From Heterostelium multicystogenum (lineage: Eukaryota; Evosea; Eumycetozoa; Acytosteliales; Acytosteliaceae): 30,202 nucleotides of DNA. The translations under genes were made by a program, and so were the position numbers. This document shows positions 20,606 through 30,202 of this stretch, piece by piece. The stretch spans positions 1 through 30,202 of the forward strand of contig RCNN01000437.1 of NCBI GenBank assembly GCA_003667245.1, written 5' to 3'. Within the stretch, counting starts at the first letter, position 1. Each line of letters opens with the position of its first letter. The notes under the pieces were generated by a model that did no database searches, was not told the origin of the DNA, and saw only the letters and a program-made list of their open reading frames with translations.

Positions 20606-23600
20606 AGCAATGACCGATCAACAGAGCCAGCTCCACGGCATAATCGTCGGCCAGTTGCTGGATGGTGGTTTGCTCGAACTGTTGGTGACTGAACGTCCAG
20701 CCCAGGCTCAGTGCGCCATCAAATACCCGCCCGTTGAGGCTCAGCCAATTGCCCAGGGGCGCCATCGCGCTTTGCTCTTCACCGGCGCTTTCGCTGGCCG
20801 GGCTGAACAACGCGCCCTGTTCCTTATCGAAGCTGGCGTCGAACTGCCCCAGGTAGTTGAAGGTAATGCGCGGCACCGGCAGCGCTTGCAAGGCTGACCG
20901 GCTGGCCTCGTCACCGAGGAAGCGCAGCGCGCCGAAACCCACCCCCTTGTCCGGGATCGATCGCAACCCTTGCTTGATCGACTTGATCGAGTCCCCGAGT
21001 GCCGCCGCCGGCGACAACTGGACCGGGAACATACTGGTGAACCACCCCACGGTGCGCGTCAGGTCGATGTTGGCAAACAACTCTTCGCGACCATGGCCTT
21101 CAAGCTGGATCAAGGTACTTGCATGCCCGGTCCAACGGCAGACCACCCGCGCCAGGGCGGTCAGCAACAGGTCGTTGACCTGAGTGCGATAGGCGGCTGG
21201 CGCTTCCTGCAGCAGTTGCCGCGTCAGGTGTTTGTCCAGGCGCGTATGAAACAGTGACGGCCTGGCCGTTCTGTGGGCTCGCCTCGGGGTTTGAGGCACG
21301 GCAGGTCAGCCGGCGCAACCTTGCAGTTGCGCCTGCCAGTAGGCCAACTGCTGCTGCAATTGCGCGCTGCGTGCATGCGCTTGCAACTGTTCGGCAAACG
21401 CCTTGACCGAGCTGGTCTTGGCCGGCAATTGCAAGGCTTGCCCGGCGAGCAATTGGTTGTAGGCCCGTTTGCAGGTCGTCGAACAGAATCCGCCACGACA
21501 CACCGTCCACCGCCAGGTGATGGATCACCAGCAACAGCCGCTGGGTGCCATCGTCCAGGGTCGCCAACACGGCGCGCAGCAAGGGTCCGGTTTGCAGGTT
21601 CAGGCTGCGCTGGGCTTGATTGGCCAGCACTTCCAGCGCGCCAGCATCGGCCACCGGGCGCACCCATAACAGATCATTGCGCATCGATGCGTCGCGATGG
21701 CTGGCACTCCAGCCTTCGGCGCTTTCGTTGAACATCACCCGCAACGCATCGTGATGCAGCACCAGCGCCTGCAATGCTTGCTCCACCAGCGCCGCTTGCA
21801 GCGCACGGGCCGGTTGCAGCAGCACCGACTGGTTGTAGTGATGACGCTGCGGGATGGCGTCGGCAAAGTAAGCCTGTTGAATCGGCAGCAGCAACGCCGG
21901 GCCCTGCACCGCAGCCTGATCGATTACCTGCAGCTGGTCACCGGTCTGCGCGACAGTCGCCAATGCCTGCACCGTCTGGTGCTGGAACAGGTCTTTTGGA
22001 CTAAAGCGGATGCCGGACTGCCGGGCGCGGCTGACCACTTGAATCGAGATAATCGAGTCGCCACCCAGTTCGAAGAAGTTGTCGGTGAGACCAACCCGCT
22101 CCAGTTTCAGCACGTCTTGCCAGACGGTTGCGATTTGCTGTTCCAGCGCGCTTTGCGGCGCCACGTATTCGTGCTGTACCTGGCTTGCGTCCGGCTGCGG
22201 CAGGGCCTTGCGGTCGAGCTTGCCGTTGGCGGTCAGTGGCCATTCATTCAGGAACAGCAGGTGCGTCGGTACCATGTAGTCCGGCAGGTCCGCTTTCAGC
22301 TGCGCCTTGAGTGCGCCTGCATCCTCGGCGCCTTGCGCCGGGATCACGTAAGCCACCAATTGCTGGCCGTTCAGCCCCTCCTGGGCCAACACCACGGCCT
22401 CGCGCACCGCCGCCAGGGCGTTCAGGCGCGCTTCAATTTCACCCAGTTCGATACGGAAGCCACGGATTTTCACCTGATGGTCAATCCGGCCGATGTACTC
22501 GATCACCCCGTCGCTGCGGTATTGCGCCAGTCACCGGTGCGGTACAACCGCGCACCGCTTTTCGCCGAACGGGTCGGGAATAAAACGCAGTGCCGTCAGG
22601 TCGCCACGCTTCAGGTAGCCCCGGGCCAGGCCGGCGCGGCCAACATACAGTTCACCGATGCAGCCTTTGGCCACCGGGTTCAGTTCACCGTCGAGCAGGT
22701 AACACGACAGGTCGGCTATCGGTTCGCCAATCGGGCTGCTGGCGTCCAGCTCGAGATCAGCCACCGACAACGGACGGTAGGTGACGTGCACCGTGGTTTC
22801 GGTGATGCCGTACATGTTGATCAGCTGTGGCGCGCTGTCGCCAAACCGTTCGAACCATGGGCGCAGGCTCTTGACGTCCAGCGCCTCGCCGCCGAATACC
22901 ACGTAGCGCAGGGCATTGGCCCGGGAGTCTGTACAAGCCACGTGCATCAACTGCTTGAACGCCGACGGCGTCTGGTTGAGCACCGTGACGCCCGCGTCGC
23001 ACAAACAGGTCGAGGAATTCCTGGGGCGAGCGGCTGACGTCGTACGGCACGATCAGCAGTTCGCCACCGTGCAGCAGTGCACCGAAAATTTCCCAGACCG
23101 AGAAGTCGAAAGCATAGGAATGAAACAGGCTCCAGACGTCCTGCGGGCCGAAACCGAACCACGGTTCAGTGGCCGCGAACAGACGCAGGATGTTGTGGTG
23201 CGCAAGCAAGGTGCCTTTGGGGTTGCCGGTGGAACCGGAGGTGTAGATCACGTAGGCGAGGTTCGAAGGATCCACGACGACTTGCGGGTCGCTGTCGGCA
23301 AAGGCGCTGACGTCGGTATCCAGCAGCAGGGTTTTTCACGCCGTCAGGCACCGGTAATTGACCGGTCAGCGACGCCTGGGCCAGCAGCAGCTGGATGCCG
23401 CTGTCTTGCATCATGTAGGCCAGGCGGTCCTGCGGGTAGGTTGGGTCGAGCGGCACATAGGCGCCGCCGGCCTTGAGGATCGCCAGCAGGCCGACGATCA
23501 TCTCGATACCCCGCTCCGCGGCCAGGCCCACCAGCACGTCCGGCCCCACGCCGTGAGCGATCAACTGATGCGCACGGCGGTTGGCCTGGGCATTCAGTTC

Positions 23601-26600
23601 GGCGTAGGTCAGGGTCTGGCCGTGGAAACGCAGGGCCACGGCGTCAGGCCGTTGACGGGCCTGCTCGGCGATCAGTTGATGGGCGCAGGTGTCGCTTGGG
23701 AAGCTGCGCGGGCCGGGGTTCCACTGGGCGATGTTGTGCTGTTGCTCGGTCGCGTCCAGCAGCGGCAATTCCCCGATGCGCCGTTGCGGATCGGCGACGA
23801 TACCTTGCAGCAGGTTCAGCCAGTGAGCGGCCATACGCTGTGCAGTGCTTGCGTCGAACAGGTCGGTGGCGTAAGTGAGGGTTGCACTGAGCTCGCCGTC
23901 GGCGTCCAGGGTGTCGAGGGTCAAGTCGAACTGGGCGGTACGGCTTTCCCACTCCTGGGGCCTTGATCACCAGCCCCGGCAGTTGCGGGATGGCTTTGGC
24001 GGCCGGCGCTCTGGTGGTTGTACAACACCTGGAACAACGGGCTATGGCTCAGGTTGCGCTCAGGGCGCAAGGCTTCGACAATTGCTCGAACGGTAGGTCC
24101 TGATGCGCCTCGGCGCCAGTGCCGCCGTCTTGACCTGTTTGCAGCAGTTCGCTGAACCGCTGCTGCGGATCGACTTCAGCCTTGAGCACCTGGGTATTGA
24201 CGAAGAACCCGATCAGGCCTTCGGTCTCGACCCGGTTGCGGTTGGCAATCGGTACGCCCACGCGGATGTCCGACTGGCCGCTGTAACGGTGCAGCAGGCC
24301 CTGGAACGAAGCCAGCAACAGCATGAACAGGCTGCAACCTTCACCCAGCGCCAGTTGCCGCAGCTGTTGGCCAATGCCTGCGGTAACTGGACGGCCAGAC
24401 GGGCGCGGCAAAGCTCTGGCGTGCCGGGCGCGGACGGTCCGCAGGCAGCTCCAGCAATGGCTGTTCAGCGCCGAGGACGTTGGTCCAGTAAGCCAGCTGC
24501 CGCTCACGCTCACCGGCGTCCATCATTGGCGTTGCCACAACCGCGTAATCGGCATACTGGATCGGTAACTCCACCGGTTCAACGATCCACCCTGGCTATA
24601 GGCGGCATAACGCTCAATCAGTTCCTGCACCAGCACCTGCATCGACCAGCCATCGGAGACGATGTGATGCTTGGGTCAGCACCAGCACCTGTTCATCGGC
24701 GGCCACCTGCAGCAGCCCGACCCGCAGCAGCGGACCGTTCTGCAGGTCGAACGGCCGGCTGATCTGATCGCGAACAAACGCCTGGAATCTGCTCGGCCTG
24801 GTTGGCCGAGGTCAGGTCGAGAAACTGCGGCGTCAGCAGCGGACCGGACTCGGCAATGGATAACCTGGAACGCACGCTCGTCCTTCTGGACAAAGGTCGT
24901 GCGCAAACTCTCGTGACGCTGCACCAGTGCGCTTAAGCTGCGTTGCAACGCCTTCAATATCCAGGTGGCCATGAAATCCTTAGCGCCGCAGGGATGTGGT
25001 ACGCCGCACTGGAGGGTTCCATTTGCCAAAGGAACCACTGGCGTTGCTGGGCGTAGGACAGGGGCAACGGTTGAATCACGCGGCACCCTTGGAATGCGCG
25101 CAGGCATCGCTGCCTGGATTGGCTCAAGCGCAGCCACGCAAGCCTTGAGGCTGGCGTTTTCGAACAGATTGCGCAGTTGCAGGTTCATGCCGAGGTGTTG
25201 GCGGATGCCGCGACACCATCTGTGTAGCCAGCAATGAATGGCCACCCAGTTCGAAGAAGTTGTCGGTGAGGCCAACCCGCTCCAGTTTCAGCACGTCTTG
25301 CCAGACGGTTGCGATTTGCTGTTCCAGCGCGCTTTGCGGCGCCACGTATTCGTGCTGTACCTGGCTTGCGTCCGGCTGCGGCAGGGCCTTGCGGTCGAGC
25401 TTGCCGTTGGCGGTCAGCGGCCATTCATTCAGGAACAGCAGGTGCGTCGGCACCATGTAGTCCGGCAGGTCCGCTTTCAACTGCGCCTTGAGTGCGCCTG
25501 CATCCTCGGCGCCTTGCGCCGGGATCACGTAAGCCACCAATTGCTGGCCGTTCAGCCCCTCCTGGGCCAACACCACGGCCTCGCGCACCGCCGCCAGGGC
25601 GTTCAGGCGCGCTTCAATTTCACCCAGTTCGATACGGAAGCCACGGATTTTCACCTGATGGTCAATCCGGCCGATGTACTCGATCACCCCGTCGCTGCGG
25701 TATTGCGCCAGGTCACCGGTGCGGTACAACCGCGCACCGCTTTCGCCGAACGGGTCGGGAATAAAACGCAGTGCCGTCAGGTCGCCACGCTTCAGGTAGC
25801 CCCGGGCCAGGCCGGCGCGGCCAACATACAGTTCACCGATGCAGCCCTTTGGCCACCGGGTTCAGTTCACCGTCGAGCAGGTACCACGACAGGTCGGCTA
25901 TCGGTTCGCCAATCGGACTGCTGGCGTCCAGCTCGAGATCAGCCACCGACAGCGGACGGTAGGTGACGTGCACCGTGGTTTCGGTGATGCCGTACATGTT
26001 GATCAGCTGTGGCGCGCTGTCGCCAAACCGTTCGAACCATGGGCGCAGGCTCTTGACGTCCAGCGCCTCGCCGCCGAATACCACGTAGCGCAGGGCATTG
26101 GCCCGGGAGTCAGTACAAGCCACGTGCATCAACTGCTTGAACGCCGACGGCGTCTGGTTGAGCACCGTGACGCCCGCGTCGCACAACAGGTCGAGGAATT
26201 CCTGGGGCGAGCGGCTGACGTCGTACGGCACGATCAGCAACTCGCCACCGTGCAGCAGTGCGCCGAAAATTTCCCAGACCGAGAAGTCGAAAGCATAGGA
26301 ATGAAACAGGCTCCAGACGTCCCTGCGGGCCGAAACCGAACCACGGTTCAGTGGCCGCGAACAGACGCAGGATGTTGTGGTGCGCAAGCAAGGTGCCTTT
26401 GGGGTTGCCGGTGGAACCGGAGGTGTAGATCACGTAGGCGAGGTTCGAAGGATCCACGACGACTTGCGGGTCGCTGTCGGCAAAGGCGCTGACGTCGGTA
26501 TCCAGCAGCAGGGTTTTCACGCCGTCAGGCACCGGTAATTGACCGGTCAGCGACGCCTGGGCCAGCAGCAGCTGGATGCCGCTGTCTTGCATCATGTAGG

Positions 26601-28390
26601 CCAGGCGGTCCTGCGGGTAGGTTGGGTCGAGCGGCACATAGGCGCCGCCGGCCTTGAGGATCGCCAGCAGGCCGACGATCATCTCGATACCCCGCTCCGC
26701 GGCCAGGCCCACCAGCACGTCCGGCCCCACGCCGTGAGCGATCAACTGATGCGCACGGCGGTTGGCCTGGGCATTCAGTTCGGCGTAGGTCAGGGTCTGG
26801 CCGTGGAAACGCAGGGCCACGGCGTCAGGCCGTTGACGGGCCTGCTCGGCGATCAGTTGATGGGCGCAGGTGTCGCTTGGGAAGCTGCGCGGGCCGGGGT
26901 TCCACTGGGCGATGTTGTGCTGTTGCTCGGTCGCGTCCAGCAGCGGCAATTCCCCGATGCGCCGTTGCGGATCGGCGACGATACCTTGCAGCAGGTTCAG
27001 CCAGTGAGCGGCCAGGCGTTCGATGGTGCCAGTGTCGAATAAATCAGTGGCATAGGTGAATGTGGCGGCCAATGCGCCCTGGGTCTCGTGCGTGCCAAGG
27101 GTCAGATCGAATTGCGCCGTGTGCGAGCTCCAATCCAGGCTCTCGACATGCAAGCCTGGCAGTTGCAACGCTTGGGCGGCATCGCCGCTCTGGTGATTGA
27201 ACATCACCTGGAACAACGGACTGTGGCTCATGTGTCGGTCCGGTGCGAGGGCTTGCACCAATTGCTCGAACGGCAAATCCTGGTGAGCCTGGGCGCCCAA
27301 CGAAAGCCTGCTTGACCTGCGCCAGCAATTGATCGAAAGGCATTGCCCCCTGAATCCGCGCATCCAGCACCTGGGTATTGACGAAGAAGCCAATCAGGCC
27401 TTCGGTTTCAAGACGGTTGCGGTTGGCCACCGGCACGCCCACGCGGATGTCCGACTGGCCGCTGTAACGGTGCAGCAATACCTGGAATGAGGCGAGCAAC
27501 AGCATGAACAAGGTGCAGCCTTCGCGCTGGGCCACGCGCTTGAGGCGTTCGGTCAGCCCGGCATCGATGGCGAGGTCCAGCCGCGCACCGCGGTAACTCT
27601 GCACCGCCGGACGGGCGCGGTCAGCAGGCAAAGGCAGCACTTCACCGCCATCACCCAGGCGTTCGGTCCAGTAACCCAATTGCCGCGCAAGCTCGCCGGC
27701 TTCCATCCATTTGCGCTGCCAGATCGCATAGTCGGCGTATTGAATCGGCAGCGCCTGCAGGTCCGGCGCCTGGCCGGTGCTGTGGGCAGCAATAGAGTTT
27801 GACCAGGTCGTGAACCATGATCTGCGCCGATGCGCCGTCACAAATGATGTGGTGCTGGGTGAGCACCAGCACGTGGTCGTCCGGTGCCAGTTGCAACAGC
27901 TTGACCCGCAACAGCGGGCCCTGCTGCAAGTCGAACAGCGCAGTGATTTCAGTGTCAATCAACGCCTTGAGCGCTGCGGCGTCCGGCACCGCTTCCAGCA
28001 CCACCGTCGTGACCGGCAGGCTCAGGCATGCGTGCGCAACCTGCAGCGGCCCTTCCGGCCCGTCGACAAACACCGTACGCAGCACCTCATGGCGCTCCAG
28101 CAATGCATCGAAGCTGCGCTGCAACGCCGGCACGTCCAGTGCACCGCGCAAGCCGCAGCGCCGTCGGCACATGGTAGGCCGCGCTGTGAGGGTCCAATTG
28201 CCAGAGGAACCACTGGCGCTCCTGGGCGTAGGACAGGCCGATATGCTCGAACTCGTCACGCATCGCCGGAATCGGCAACGCGGCAAAACTCATGTTTTTT
28301 GCTGTGCAGCTTTTGCAGGAACGCTTGCCGTTGGGCGAGCGGCAAACGGATGAATCGCTGAACCAGAGACAGGTTATCGAGCTGAGTCAT
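17318..28390 (-). CDS. pvdJ: NRPS2: pyoverdine synthetase, C-A(Thr)-T-C-A(Thr)-T-E-C-A(Gln)-T (frameshifted)
   Basis: About 3690 aa across frameshifts, which fits three modules plus one E domain. ATG 28390 ([18 protein letters not shown]) lies 2 nt after the stop of NRPS3, and the TGA at 17320-17318 overlaps the NRPS1 ATG by one base, so the three genes form one translationally coupled operon. Carrier motifs are LGGHSLLA (about 25230-25255), LGGDSIIS (about 22045-22075) and LGGHSLLV (about 17500-17520). Modules 1 and 2 contain near-identical adenylation domains in a 1774-bp direct repeat. The C-terminus ([12 protein letters not shown]) is a short post-carrier tail with no E or TE domain, as expected for an internal subunit. 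Frame breaks include about 28298, 28150, 27790, 27303, 26321, 25846, a dense patch from 23950 to 25210, 23330, 22999, 22560, 22530 and about 17420-17450. The symbol is positional, by analogy with P. aeruginosa. Confidence 0.88.
17323..17329 (-). promoter_or_regulatory. Strong ribosome binding site for NRPS1, embedded in the end of NRPS2
   Basis: GAGGAGG sits 4 nt before the NRPS1 ATG (17318-17316) and encodes part of the final Glu-Glu-Val of NRPS2. The stop and start share one base (TGATG). This supports translational coupling of the two subunits and decides the NRPS1 start over the TTG one codon upstream. Confidence 0.85.
20610..25095 (-). other. NRPS2 module 2: C-A-T-E, predicted D-allo-Thr
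   Basis: The adenylation domain code is identical to that of module 1 (D-F-W-N-V-G-M-V-H-K), because the whole domain is duplicated. The carrier is the E-associated [10 protein letters not shown]. The E domain (about 21930-20610) has [10 protein letters not shown] (about 21500-21530), EGHGREELF and [11 protein letters not shown]. Alpha-carbon epimerisation of L-Thr gives D-allo-Thr, a common pyoverdine residue. The condensation domain (about 25090-23840) is the most frameshifted part of the synthetases, but SDGWSMQVL (about 24640-24660) is readable. Confidence 0.8.
22060..23833. repeat. Direct repeat copy A (Thr adenylation domain, NRPS2 module 2)
   Basis: Matches 25241-27014 at a constant offset of 3181 bp. 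By eye I count 11 substitutions and 6 one-base length differences over 1774 bp; the last ~700 bp (about 23139-23833) has no substitution. It runs from the FFELGG codons of the carrier domain to the [10 protein letters not shown] codons at the end of the upstream condensation domain. Copy A differs in length at about 22530 (one G short), 22560 (extra T), 22999 (extra A) and 23336 (extra T). Confidence 0.96.
25100..28390 (-). other. NRPS2 module 1: C-A-T, predicted Thr
   Basis: The condensation domain (about 28290-27000) has HHIICDG (about 27830-27855). The adenylation domain has [11 protein letters not shown] (about 26262-26300), [16 protein letters not shown] and [11 protein letters not shown]. 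The code is D-F-W-N-V-G-M-V-H-K, matching the Thr reference DFWNIGMVHK with one conservative change. The carrier is [10 protein letters not shown], followed by a condensation domain, so L-Thr is predicted. Confidence 0.82.
25241..27014. repeat. Direct repeat copy B (Thr adenylation domain, NRPS2 module 1)
   Basis: Partner of 22060-23833. Copy B carries one extra C at about 25846 and one extra C at about 26322, both in C runs, and reads through where copy A is broken. One of the substitutions changes Cys (copy A) to Trp (copy B) in the LS-C/W-YLLDG segment. No transposase, terminal repeat or target duplication is seen at either edge. Confidence 0.96.
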
Positions 28391-28392
28391 TT

Positions 28393-30202
<1,810 letters not shown>

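Noticed and set aside
22060..27014. Insertion sequence or transposon explaining the 1.77-kb direct repeat
   Set aside because: The repeat consists wholly of adenylation-domain codons in frame. There are no inverted ends, transposase or target duplications.
4987..28390. Calling the synthetase genes pseudogenes because of many stops and frame changes
   Set aside because: Breaks are one-base changes, mostly in runs. Active-site motifs are intact on both sides, and the duplicated domain shows complementary breaks. Sequencing error is the simpler reading.

Overview
The window carries part of a pyoverdine (fluorescent siderophore) locus from a high-GC fluorescent Pseudomonas. This rests on a PvdE-type peptide-siderophore exporter next to an FpvA-type TonB-dependent receptor, followed by giant non-ribosomal peptide synthetases (NRPS). 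One NRPS adenylation domain has the pocket code expected for N5-hydroxyornithine. The chromophore synthetase (PvdL), the tailoring genes and the sigma factors are not in view.

Layout: 1-1323 (+) is the 3' part of pvdE. 1422-3890 (+) is an fpvA-like receptor with an N-terminal signalling (STN) domain. 3902-3930 is a strong bidirectional terminator between convergent units. 3941-4902 (-) is an alpha/beta hydrolase. 4987-17318, 17318-28390 and 28393-30202 (-) are three collinear NRPS genes, called NRPS1, NRPS2 and NRPS3 here; NRPS3 is cut by the window edge. Transcription of the minus-strand operon runs from high to low coordinates, so the order of synthesis is NRPS3, NRPS2, NRPS1, then the hydrolase.

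Seven modules can be read. NRPS3 ends in A(Gly)-T. NRPS2 is C-A(Thr)-T / C-A(Thr)-T-E / C-A(Gln)-T. NRPS1 is C-A(Gly)-T / C-A(Ser)-T-E / C-A(OHOrn)-T-E. The predicted C-terminal peptide is ...Gly-Thr-D-aThr-Gln-Gly-D-Ser-D-OHOrn. The line ends in an epimerisation domain with no thioesterase, and the next gene is a stand-alone hydrolase with a full Ser/Asp/His triad. This suggests release in trans, probably with cyclisation of the terminal hydroxyornithine.

The two Thr adenylation domains of NRPS2 lie in a 1774-bp direct repeat that I count by eye at 11 substitutions and 6 one-base indels. It starts at the phosphopantetheine motif and ends in the C-A linker, which looks like a recent adenylation-domain duplication or gene conversion.

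Almost every gene is interrupted by single-base frameshifts, mostly in homopolymers, while the residues on either side stay conserved. The two repeat copies are broken at different places and each repairs the other, so I read most of these as consensus sequencing errors and annotate full-length CDSs across them. Indel density is uneven: very high in pvdE and around 23.9-25.2 kb, low in fpvA.
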